Origin: a virus
Virus record (IMG/VR): IMGVR_UViG_3300010885_003703
Location: 1 to 31,162 of that record
DNA length: 31,162 bases
Direction: 5' to 3' (one strand)
In this document: positions 5,816-13,131 of the stretch, piece after piece
Layout: each line of letters starts with the position of its first letter
How positions within the stretch are numbered: the first letter of the stretch is position 1
Position numbers and translations under genes: made by a program
The notes under the pieces: generated by a model
Seen by the model: only the letters and a program-made list of their open reading frames with translations
Told to the model about the DNA's origin: nothing
The model's database searches: none

Positions 5816-7780
5816 ATGTCAACGCTCTGGCTTGATCTCGAAACATACAGCACCATCCCAATCAAGCACGGCGCGCAGAAGTACGCCGAGGCCGTCGAGG
5901 TGCTGCTTGTCGCCATTGCTGTGGACGAGGGCCCTGTGGCCGTCTGGGACACGCAGGACGAACCGCAGTGGCGCGCAATCCTTTTACACCACATCGACAT
6001 CGCCGACCGCGTTGTCATCCACAACAGCGCCTTCGACCGCACCGTGCTGCGCCACTGCGGCGTAAACATCCCTGTCGAGAAGGTTGAGGACACAATGATT
6101 ACGGCGCTGGCGCACAGCCTGCCTGCGTCTCTGGGTCAACTATGTGACGTATTGGGTGTTCCGCAAGATAGTGCTAAAGACAAGAACGGAAGGCGGTTCA
6201 TTCAGCTCTTCACTAAACCATGCCCAAGGAACTGGAAGATCCGGCGGGCCGACAAGGAGACGCATCCTGATGAGTGGAATGCTTTCATCGAGTACGCCCG
6301 GCTGGATGTGGACGCAATGCGAGACATACATGGACGAATGCCGGATTGGAACAATTCATGCAGTGAGCGCCACCTTTGGATCCTCGACCAAAGAGTTAAT
6401 GACCGTGGTGTCGCCATCGATCTTCACCTCGCAAGAAACGCTATCGGAGCTTTTCATCGAGCTTCGAGAACTTTGGCCGCTCGTGCAGCCGCTCTAACCG
6501 GCGGGCAGGTAACGTCCACAACGCAGCGCCAGAAGCTGCTCGACTTCCTGCGCGACGGTCGCGACTTTGAGAGCGACGACCTGACGAAGGCCAGCGTTGA
6601 GACGCTGCTTAAAGGCGAGCTTGACCCGAAGGTTCGTGAGCTGCTCGAGATCCGGCAGCAAGCCTCGGCGACGTCACCAGCGAAGTACAAGGCCCTGATC
6701 GACGCCACGTCCTCGGACGGCCGCCTGCGCGGCACGATCCAGTTCTGTGGGGCTGCGCGCACTGGCCGTGATGCGGGGCGTATCTTTCAGCCGCAAAACC
6801 TGCCTCGGTCGCCCGACTGGTTCGACGGTGCCGTGCAGGAGGCCACCATCGAGGCCTTCAAGCACGACTGCGAAGACATCATCTACGACAACGTCAGCGA
6901 GCGCTGTGCCTTCGCTGTGCGTGGCGCGCTGCTGGCTGGAGGCGGTATGAAGCTGGTCATCGCCGACTTGTCGAACATCGAGGGCCGCGTGCTGGCTTGG
7001 TTGGCCGACGAGCAGTGGAAGATCGAGGCCTTCAAACTGTACGACCGTGGCGAGGGACCAGATCTGTACAAGGTTACGGCAGGCCGCATCCTTGGCAAAG
7101 ATCCGTATGAGGTCACGAAGGCCGAGCGCCAGACGCAAGGCAAGGTGCCTGAGCTGGCCGGAGGCTACGGCGGTGGGCTCGGCGCATACCGCAAGATGGG
7201 CGGCGACGTCTTTAACGCCATGGACGACGAGGCCATCATGACAATCGTTCATGCGTGGCGCACAGCCCACCCAGCGACAAAGAAGCTCTGGTATGCTTTG
7301 GAGGGCGCAGTGCGTGAGGTCGTGCTTGCGCCGGATGAGAGCTTGGAGGTGCGCGGCCTGTTGCGCGTTGACAGCGCCAAGGGCCCTGACGGCGTGGACT
7401 ACATCCGCATCCGCCTGCCAAGCGGCCGGTTCCTGTGTTACCGCAGCATGTACATCGATGACGACGGCAAGCTGATGTACGAGGGCATCAACCAGTTCAC
7501 CCGCAAGTGGGAGCTGCTCAACACGTACTACGGCAAGCTGGTCGAGAACGTCGTGCAGGCCGTGGCCCGCGACGTCTTCATGACCGGCATGCGCAATGCA
7601 GAGGAGGCAGGCTACCCTGTCGTCCTGCGCGTGCATGACGAGCTGGTGTGCGAAGTGCCGGACGACCCGTCCTTCACGGACAAGGCACTGGCCGACATGA
7701 TGTCCGCCAACCCGAGCTGGGCGATAGGGCTGCCGTTGTCTGCGGCGGGCTTCGAGACTTACCGCTACCGAAAGGAATAA
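5816..7780 (+). CDS. DNA polymerase, family A, with 3'-5' exonuclease domain
   Basis: A 654-residue replicative polymerase. The proofreading domain has ExoI (WLDLETYS, D7 and E9), ExoII (HNSAFD, D74) and ExoIII (YARLD, Y160 and D164). The polymerase domain has motif A (KLVIADLSNIEGR, D384), motif B in the phage form (RQTQGKVPELAGGYGGG, R438, K443, Y451) and motif C (RVHDE, residues 605-609). All catalytic residues are present. There is no 5' nuclease domain, as is usual for phage enzymes. The ribosome site CGGAG (5800-5804) sits directly after hairpin 2, and the ATG touches the sequence complementary to the hairpin loop, so translation may be controlled by structure. Codon use between about 6130 and 6490 looks less GC-rich than on either side. 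Confidence 0.95.
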   Translation: MSTLWLDLETYSTIPIKHGAQKYAEAVEVLLVAIAVDEGPVAVWDTQDEPQWRAILLHHIDIADRVVIHNSAFDRTVLRHCGVNIPVEKVEDTMITALAHSLPASLGQLCDVLGVPQDSAKDKNGRRFIQLFTKPCPRNWKIRRADKETHPDEWNAFIEYARLDVDAMRDIHGRMPDWNNSCSERHLWILDQRVNDRGVAIDLHLARNAIGAFHRASRTLAARAAALTGGQVTSTTQRQKLLDFLRDGRDFESDDLTKASVETLLKGELDPKVRELLEIRQQASATSPAKYKALIDATSSDGRLRGTIQFCGAARTGRDAGRIFQPQNLPRSPDWFDGAVQEATIEAFKHDCEDIIYDNVSERCAFAVRGALLAGGGMKLVIADLSNIEGRVLAWLADEQWKIEAFKLYDRGEGPDLYKVTAGRILGKDPYEVTKAERQTQGKVPELAGGYGGGLGAYRKMGGDVFNAMDDEAIMTIVHAWRTAHPATKKLWYALEGAVREVVLAPDESLEVRGLLRVDSAKGPDGVDYIRIRLPSGRFLCYRSMYIDDDGKLMYEGINQFTRKWELLNTYYGKLVENVVQAVARDVFMTGMRNAEEAGYPVVLRVHDELVCEVPDDPSFTDKALADMMSANPSWAIGLPLSAAGFETYRYRKE

Positions 7781-7783
7781 TCC

Positions 7784-8083
7784 GTGACCCCCGCAGGCCG
7801 CCTACAGGACCACCTCAAGCACGTTGTGCAGAAGAGTGGGGGTCAGTACCGCAAGGTGCGCTGGGAGGGCCGTAACGGCTGCCCTGACTGCTTTGTGTGG
7901 TGGCAGTGGCCTCACGTTGCCTTCATCGAGATCAAGGCGGACGGCGACCGCGTCAGCAAGGTGCAGCAGCAGGAGATCCAACGCATGCAGAACTACGGCG
8001 TGCCGGTGTACGTTGCGCGTACAATCGAAGAAATTAACGAGATTGTGCAAAAAGTGCAGAAAGGGGTTGCAACCTCAAGTTGA
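7784..8083 (+). CDS. VRR-NUC domain nuclease, 99 aa
   Basis: The start is GTG 7784 after AAAGGAA (7771-7777), three bases past the polymerase stop. The protein is a single VRR-NUC domain, a PD-(D/E)XK fold: RKVRWEGRNGCPD supplies the first aspartate, FIEIKADGD the E-x-K pair, and VQQQEIQRMQNYG the following glutamine helix. Such stand-alone phage domains are predicted structure-specific nucleases, for example resolving branched DNA during replication or recombination. The length of about 100 residues is normal. The end overlaps the upstream-most open frame of the next gene. Confidence 0.88.
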   Translation: MTPAGRLQDHLKHVVQKSGGQYRKVRWEGRNGCPDCFVWWQWPHVAFIEIKADGDRVSKVQQQEIQRMQNYGVPVYVARTIEEINEIVQKVQKGVATSS

Positions 8084-8098
8084 ATGTGCCACTAGGAT
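8067..8098 (+). promoter_or_regulatory. Possible promoter before the zinc-finger/DUF6011 gene
   Basis: TTGCAA (8067-8072) and TAGGAT (8093-8098) are separated by 20 bases. That spacing is long for sigma70, so this is weak on its own. It is kept because the pattern TTGCAA, AT-rich box, ATCAGCAAC, GGAGTA repeats the one at 2295-2346. Confidence 0.28.
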
Positions 8099-8121
8099 GC
8101 ATCAGCAACGGAGTACCGAAC

Positions 8122-9042
8122 ATGTGTAACGAAATTAACTGCTCACACGACTTTGACGACGCCATCGATGACATCTTCGGCGGCTTGGTAGACGCGCCGC
8201 GCCACGCACTGGCCGACGCCGAAGTCGCCCGCGCCACACGCGCAGCCACCACCTACACCGAGAACTGCCCATCGTGCCGTGGCACCGGACAGTTCCGCAG
8301 CTACAGCGGCCGCGTTGTCGGCGACTGCTTCAAGTGCAAGGGCAAGGGCACGCAGACGTTCAAGACGTCGTCAGAGCAGCGCGCCAAGAGCCAAGCCAAT
8401 GCCGCCGCCCTGCGCGACCGTAAGGCAGCCACCGCAGCCGAGCAGGCAAACGCATGGCTCGATGCCAACCCAGTTGAGGCCGAGTGGCTGCGTGAGCCTG
8501 TCAAGGGTGACTTCACCTTCCACGCCGACATGCTGGCCGCGCTGGTCAAGTACGGCGAGCTGACCGAGCGTCAGGAAGCCGCCGTCCGTAACGCCGCCGC
8601 CAAGTCGGCAGCGCGCAAGCTACAGTGGGCCGCAGAGCGTGCCGAGCGCGATGCCGGTGCCGCCGTCCTGTCACTCGAGAAGATCCGCACTGGCTTCGAC
8701 AGCGCCGTTCGTTTCTTGAAGCGTCCGAAGCTGCGCATCGCCGACATCCAGTTCTCGCTGGCACCTGCGACTGGCCGTAACGCTGGTTGCATCTACGTCG
8801 TGCGCGCAAACGACGACACGTACCTTGGCAAGATCACGCAGGATGACAAGTTCATCACCTCGCGTGACTGCACCGCAGCCGACAGCGAGACGGTCGCCCG
8901 CGTCGCCGCCGACCCAGCCGCTGCCGCTACCGCGCACGGCCACGAGTTCGGCAACTGCTCATGCTGCGGTCGCGAGTTGACCAACCCTGAGAGCGTTGCT
9001 CGCGGCATCGGCCCCATCTGCGCAGAGCGGTGGGGCTGGTGA
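8122..9042 (+). CDS. Zinc-finger protein with DnaJ-type CXXCXGXG repeats and DUF6011 C-terminus
   Basis: ATG 8122 follows ACGGAG (8108-8113); an in-frame upstream extension to 8080 lacks a ribosome site. The 306-residue product has two CXXCXGXG elements near residues 52-76 (CPSCRGTG and CFKCKGKG), the pairing that forms one zinc centre in DnaJ, but no J domain. A long alanine-rich helical region follows. Residues about 220-260 (RIADIQFSLAP, IYVVRANDDTYLGKI) form a beta-rich segment. The end (CSCCGRELTNPESVARGIGP then CAERWGW) matches DUF6011, another small zinc-binding module. The role is unknown. Zinc centres at both ends suggest nucleic-acid or protein binding in the replication module. Confidence 0.75.
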   Translation: MCNEINCSHDFDDAIDDIFGGLVDAPRHALADAEVARATRAATTYTENCPSCRGTGQFRSYSGRVVGDCFKCKGKGTQTFKTSSEQRAKSQANAAALRDRKAATAAEQANAWLDANPVEAEWLREPVKGDFTFHADMLAALVKYGELTERQEAAVRNAAAKSAARKLQWAAERAERDAGAAVLSLEKIRTGFDSAVRFLKRPKLRIADIQFSLAPATGRNAGCIYVVRANDDTYLGKITQDDKFITSRDCTAADSETVARVAADPAAAATAHGHEFGNCSCCGRELTNPESVARGIGPICAERWGW

Positions 9043-10403
9043 TTTTCAAGCCACACGAATACCAACAAGAGGCAATGGCGCATCTGTACAAGGTGCGCCG
9101 TTCCGCTTTGTGGATGCCGATGGGCGGCGGCAAGACCGTCACCACCCTGACTGCGCTGGACAACATGTCGCTGGTCGAGGACGTCTTCCCGATACTCGTT
9201 CTAGCCCCGCTGCGCGTCGCACGGACCACGTGGCCTGACGAGGTGGCAAAGTGGCCGCACCTGTCGCACTTGCGCGTCAGCGTCGTCACAGGGACGCCTA
9301 AGCAGCGTCAGGCGGCACTCGACACCCCAGCGGACATCTACTGCACCAATTACGACAACCTTGTCTGGCTGCGCACTGCCCTTGGCGACGCGTGGCCGTT
9401 CAAGACCGTGGTCGCCGATGAGTTCACGCGCCTCAAGTCGTTCCGCATCCGGCAAGGTGGATCTCGCGCACGAGCGCTGGGTCAAGTGGCGCACGGTGCG
9501 GGCAGCCGGTTCATCGGCCTGACCGGCACACCGGCACCGAACGGCGTGAAGGATCTTTGGGGTCAGATATGGTTCCTCGATAAAGGCGAACGGCTAGGCA
9601 AGACGTTCAGCGCCTTCGAGCAGCGGTGGTTCCGCAAGGGGTACGACGGTTACAGTCTCGTGCCGTACGAACACACGCAGGGTGAGGTTGAGGAAAAGCT
9701 GCGCGACATCTGCTTGACCGTTCAAGGCTTGCAGGTGGACGAGCCAATCAACAATCCGATCTACATCGACCTGCCTCCAAAGGCGCGCGCCGCGTATGCC
9801 GAGATGGAGGAGGAGATGTTCACCATCATCAACAGCGAGGGCGTCGAGGCAGCCAATGCCGCAGTGCGCACGCAGAAGTGCCTTCAGATGGCCAACGGCG
9901 CGCTGTACGTGGACGACGGAGGGAATTGGGAGGAGATACACGATGCGAAGCTGGAGGCATTGGACAGCGTCATTGAGGAAGCGAACGGCGCGCCCGTGCT
10001 GGTGGCCTATAACTTCAAGCACGATCTCAAACGTCTACAAGCTCGTTTCCGTCAAGGCAGGGTGCTGGACGCTGACCCTAATACGATCAGGGACTGGAAC
10101 GCCGGACGGGTGCCGCTACTATTCGCTCACCCTGCGTCGGCGGGGCACGGACTGAACTTAGCAGACGGCGGGAACATTATGGCCTTCTTTGGCGTTAACT
10201 GGAACCTCGAAGAGCATATGCAGATCATCGAACGCATAGGCCCTATGCGTCAGAAGCAGGCTGGCTACAATCGTCCGGTCTTCATCTACCCAATCCTCGC
10301 TCGCAACACCGTAGACGACATGGTCATGAACCGGCTATCATCGAAGAAGAGCGTGCAAGAAGTGCTGCTTGAGGCAATGAAATCACGGAGGAAGAAGCCA
10401 TGA
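9039..10403 (+). CDS. SNF2/superfamily 2 DNA helicase
   Basis: About 454 residues. Walker A is WMPMGGGKT near residue 30, preceded by the Q-like KPHEYQQEAMAHL segment. Motif Ia is ILVLAPLRVARTTW. Motif II reads VVADEFTRLKSF, with DEFT in place of DEAH as in other phage members. Motif III is GLTGTPAPNG. The second lobe has HPASAGHGLNLADGG (motif V) and QIIERIGPMRQ (motif VI). It is an ATP-driven DNA translocase, probably for replication or recombination. Two starts are possible: GTG 9030, or GTG 9039 in a GTGA overlap with the previous stop. I chose 9039 because GTGA overlaps recur in this operon; no strong ribosome site decides. Confidence 0.88.
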   Translation: MIFKPHEYQQEAMAHLYKVRRSALWMPMGGGKTVTTLTALDNMSLVEDVFPILVLAPLRVARTTWPDEVAKWPHLSHLRVSVVTGTPKQRQAALDTPADIYCTNYDNLVWLRTALGDAWPFKTVVADEFTRLKSFRIRQGGSRARALGQVAHGAGSRFIGLTGTPAPNGVKDLWGQIWFLDKGERLGKTFSAFEQRWFRKGYDGYSLVPYEHTQGEVEEKLRDICLTVQGLQVDEPINNPIYIDLPPKARAAYAEMEEEMFTIINSEGVEAANAAVRTQKCLQMANGALYVDDGGNWEEIHDAKLEALDSVIEEANGAPVLVAYNFKHDLKRLQARFRQGRVLDADPNTIRDWNAGRVPLLFAHPASAGHGLNLADGGNIMAFFGVNWNLEEHMQIIERIGPMRQKQAGYNRPVFIYPILARNTVDDMVMNRLSSKKSVQEVLLEAMKSRRKKP

Positions 10404-10732
10404 AAGCTATCAAAGACGCTAACGAAGAGATTAACGAAACAGCCAAGATGCCAGAGGCAAAGGCACCCGAGCTGCTCGGACGTGCCGCCGCCCTGATGTA
10501 TGAGCGCGGGCAGACATACGACGAGCCAGAAGGCGAGCGGTCCATGGGCAAGGTCGTGGCGGCCTTCAACGCCATCACAGGCCGTGACCTGTCCGAGAGC
10601 GAAGGCTGGATGTTCATGCAACAGGTCAAGCTGGTGCGGCTGTTCACGCGTGCCGATTACCACGCCGACAGCGCCGAGGACAACATTGCCTATGCCGCGC
10701 TGCTGGCCGAAGCGAAGGGCGACGGACGGTAG
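10400..10732 (+). CDS. DUF6378 family protein, 110 aa
   Basis: The last gene of the plus-strand arm, starting in an ATGA overlap with the helicase. After a variable N-terminus it has the conserved DUF6378 block: LMYERGQTYDEPEGERSMGK, then VAAFNAITG, then MFMQQVKLVRLF, then DSAEDNIAYAALLAEA. The regular D, E and H residues in a helical layout recall small all-alpha NTP pyrophosphohydrolases of the MazG kind, so a nucleotide-related role is possible, but the function is not established. The next gene is on the opposite strand only three bases away. Confidence 0.8.
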   Translation: MKAIKDANEEINETAKMPEAKAPELLGRAAALMYERGQTYDEPEGERSMGKVVAAFNAITGRDLSESEGWMFMQQVKLVRLFTRADYHADSAEDNIAYAALLAEAKGDGR

Positions 10733-10735
10733 CGC

Positions 10736-12061
10736 TTAGTACGCGTACCTGTCCGCCAGTTCTGTTAGGCCACCGTCCGCGTACATAGGACGCTTGGCTT
10801 TCACGATGCCTTCTTGCACGACCTCGTCAGGCGACACGCCGGTCAGGCGCGACGTGCGTTCGATGGCGTCGTTGATGATGTCGATCATCGGGCGCGGTTT
10901 GTACGTATCATCTTTCGGCAACTTGATACCTGCCCACATGACGTCTTGCGCTTCAGCAGGCGAGACACCGAGCTGGCGGGCGAGCTTGGCCAACGCACCC
11001 TCGTAAATGCCGTACGAATTAGCTGGCGGGCTTGCGAGCTTTGGATCAAAAGCAGTCATCATTTGTTCGTCAAGTGTTGCTTTGTCGAGGTGGCCGAGGA
11101 AATTGCCTGAGAAGTTGAAGCGTTTAGGGTTCTCTGGGCTGAGACCGGCACCTTGATTGATAAGCCTTTCGTATTGGGAGATGTTCGGCATGACACCGTA
11201 TCTGCCGCCGCCTATTGGGTAAGGTAGCTCGTACGGCTCTTGCGGAGTAGGGGCGTCTGCTTGCTTCAGGTAGTTCATGTAATGCGCGAGACGGAAGTTG
11301 GCGTCTGGATCCATGCCGCCAGTCGTAGCAGCCATAGCATCAGCGAACCGTTGCTTGAACATATTCTGCCCGTCTTCGACGCCGAGGCCTTGCTTGAACT
11401 GGTCCTCGAGCTGGCCCATGGCGTACCACTGCTTTGCGCCCGGATATTCTGCGCCACGTTGGTACGCAGCCATTAACCGCGCAAGAGCTTCAGGGTCGTT
11501 CGCCATCGTTTCGTACTTGTCAATGGTCATCTGCTTTGCAGGCTTGATGTTTAACGTATTGCCGACAAGCGGATAGTCTGCTGGGTTGACGTAATACCGG
11601 TCTTCTGGATTGAAGAAAGGCGTGTAGCCTTCGTTCTTCATATCTGCGACAACACGGGCGCGCTCATTTGCCAGAGCAACGCTCTCGTCACTCGGCCCTT
11701 TGGCGGGGTACATTGTGCCCTTCTTCTTGTCGAGCGTCATCACAGGATCGCCGACTTCAGGATACCGCTGGCCCATCTCCTCGCGGCTGTACTTCGCAGA
11801 ACTTGGCGCGCGCTTTTCTGCACCCGAAACGCGGCGGATGATTGCAGGGGCCTTTGGTACGGTAAGATCCGACGCAGGTTTTGCAGGGGCGCGCGTCTTT
11901 GTCGCTTTAGGAGCGTTGGGTGTGTCTCCGCCGACAAGGTTATTGAACGCCTTCCGCGCTTGCGCTAAGGTGCTGTCGTCAGGAAGAATACCAACCAGCC
12001 GGTTATATGTGTCATTGCCGAACTCGCCAATCAGTTTCTCTGCGTATTTTTGCCAGCTCAT
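10736..12061 (-). CDS. Internal virion protein candidate with MSWQ N-terminal tag, 441 aa
   Basis: The N-terminus (MSWQKYAEKLIGEFGNDTYN through about residue 44) resembles that of the gene at 13131-14960 and starts like that at 12058-13131. A proline- and lysine-rich linker (about 45-110) follows. The main domain, about 115-410, includes EDRYYVNPADYPLVGNTLNI, AKQWYAMGQLEDQF, FADAMAATTGGMDPDANF, FNFSGNFLGHLDKATLDEQM and SPAEAQDVMWAGIK. I have the impression of a widespread phage family of unknown function (perhaps DUF7178, not verified). The protein ends MYADGGLTELADRYAY, like the 1006-residue internal protein. The start is in an ATGA overlap, with an AAAGG-type ribosome site. It is the last gene of the late operon. 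Confidence 0.75.
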   Translation of the reverse strand: MSWQKYAEKLIGEFGNDTYNRLVGILPDDSTLAQARKAFNNLVGGDTPNAPKATKTRAPAKPASDLTVPKAPAIIRRVSGAEKRAPSSAKYSREEMGQRYPEVGDPVMTLDKKKGTMYPAKGPSDESVALANERARVVADMKNEGYTPFFNPEDRYYVNPADYPLVGNTLNIKPAKQMTIDKYETMANDPEALARLMAAYQRGAEYPGAKQWYAMGQLEDQFKQGLGVEDGQNMFKQRFADAMAATTGGMDPDANFRLAHYMNYLKQADAPTPQEPYELPYPIGGGRYGVMPNISQYERLINQGAGLSPENPKRFNFSGNFLGHLDKATLDEQMMTAFDPKLASPPANSYGIYEGALAKLARQLGVSPAEAQDVMWAGIKLPKDDTYKPRPMIDIINDAIERTSRLTGVSPDEVVQEGIVKAKRPMYADGGLTELADRYAY

Positions 12062-13131
12062 CGATGTTTGCCTTTCTTTACAGCAAGACCGCCGCGCGCT
12101 TTGGTTAGGTCTGGGTCATTAGGGTCGTACGTACCACGGTTGCCAATAGCCGATTTTAGCTGCCGCTCTGGGTCGAACACAGCAAACTCTTTTTCGCCGC
12201 CCGGAAATACCATAGAAGTTGCGTCGTGGCCACTGGCGCGAAGCGCATTTGTCCAGTCATCTATTTTATCCTGTGGCATGAAACGCAGCATGTTTTTCTC
12301 GTCAAGTGTCATGCTGTACGGGTTTTGAATGTTTGCATAAACGGCCACGGTGTTTGGGTCAGCGTTGCCTGCTTTCATCCTTGCGTAGTACTCAGCCAAC
12401 AGCGGGTCGTCGCTCAGATATGCGCCACGGCCCATCCACCCTGCGTCCTTGCGGTTTGGATGATAGATGTTGAAGTTGGTGCCGATGTTATCACTGGTGC
12501 CATGATACAGGCGCAGCGGCTCACCGTACGCATCAACGGCTTGGCTGCCCCCGAAGAACCGCTGAAAGTTTGGATCGAGTGACAGTTCCGATGGTGGCAT
12601 GTACTTTTCAAGCAGGCTGGGCATCATCGGCCCTTCGACGCCCTCGCCACCTGCGAAGTATCGAACCTCTGCGGGGATGCGGTCGATGCCTATGTCACGC
12701 GCAACGGCTGCGCGGGTGTTGCCCTCGATGATGTACGGCTCGCCACGGTGGTTGATGCCAACAAGGATTGGGCTGTCTGGCAAGAAACCATGTTCTTCCA
12801 TAGACGGACGGAGCCGGTCGTACTGCTGCTCGCCCGGCACGCGGCGTTCATTTCTGGCACCGGGTATCACTTCCAGCTTGCGCGGGTCTAGCTCAATGCG
12901 GTTTCTAAGCGAGCCTGTAACAGGTCCGCTGACCTTGGTGCTGCCACTGCGGACACGTTCATCTGCGCGACTGCGTTCACGCTCAAGCCAATCTCCGCCG
13001 GGGTTGTCGGTGCGTAACTTAGGCTTTTGACGCGGACGTGGGACGCGCGACACAGCTTTCTTTTCGCCAAAGACTGCTAGATCTTCAACTGCGTTAAGGA
13101 GCGCATCTTTGACAGCCTGCTGCCAGCTCAT
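12058..13131 (-). CDS. ParB-like plus ADP-ribosyltransferase-like polyvalent protein with MSWQ tag, 357 aa
   Basis: The start at 13131 (TGATG overlap) is chosen because it gives MSWQQAVKDALLNAV, matching its two neighbours; the frame extends to 13164 without that logic. Residues about 82-160 look like a ParB/sulfiredoxin-type domain (RLRPSMEEHGFLPDSPILVG, then YIIEGNTRAAVARDIGIDRI). Residues about 195-345 look like a phage ADP-ribosyltransferase domain: LRLYHGTSDNIG (H210), GWMGRGAYLSDDPLLAEYYA, and EKEFAVFDPERQLKSAIGNR near the catalytic-glutamate region. ARTs move ADP-ribose from NAD+ to a target, and virion-borne phage ARTs can modify host proteins at infection. The C-terminus is ARGGLAVKKGKHR. 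The target is unknown, and catalytic competence is inferred from motifs only. Confidence 0.78.
   Translation of the reverse strand: MSWQQAVKDALLNAVEDLAVFGEKKAVSRVPRPRQKPKLRTDNPGGDWLERERSRADERVRSGSTKVSGPVTGSLRNRIELDPRKLEVIPGARNERRVPGEQQYDRLRPSMEEHGFLPDSPILVGINHRGEPYIIEGNTRAAVARDIGIDRIPAEVRYFAGGEGVEGPMMPSLLEKYMPPSELSLDPNFQRFFGGSQAVDAYGEPLRLYHGTSDNIGTNFNIYHPNRKDAGWMGRGAYLSDDPLLAEYYARMKAGNADPNTVAVYANIQNPYSMTLDEKNMLRFMPQDKIDDWTNALRASGHDATSMVFPGGEKEFAVFDPERQLKSAIGNRGTYDPNDPDLTKARGGLAVKKGKHR

Noticed and set aside
6674-7636. A 320-residue minus-strand open frame opposite the DNA polymerase
   Set aside because: It covers the catalytic motifs of the polymerase in antisense and reads as low-information sequence rich in A, V, H and Q, without domain or ribosome site.
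10739-10748. Palindrome GTACGCGTAC at the end of the last late gene
   Set aside because: A 10-base palindrome is expected by chance in a window of this size, and it lies within coding sequence without a second copy.
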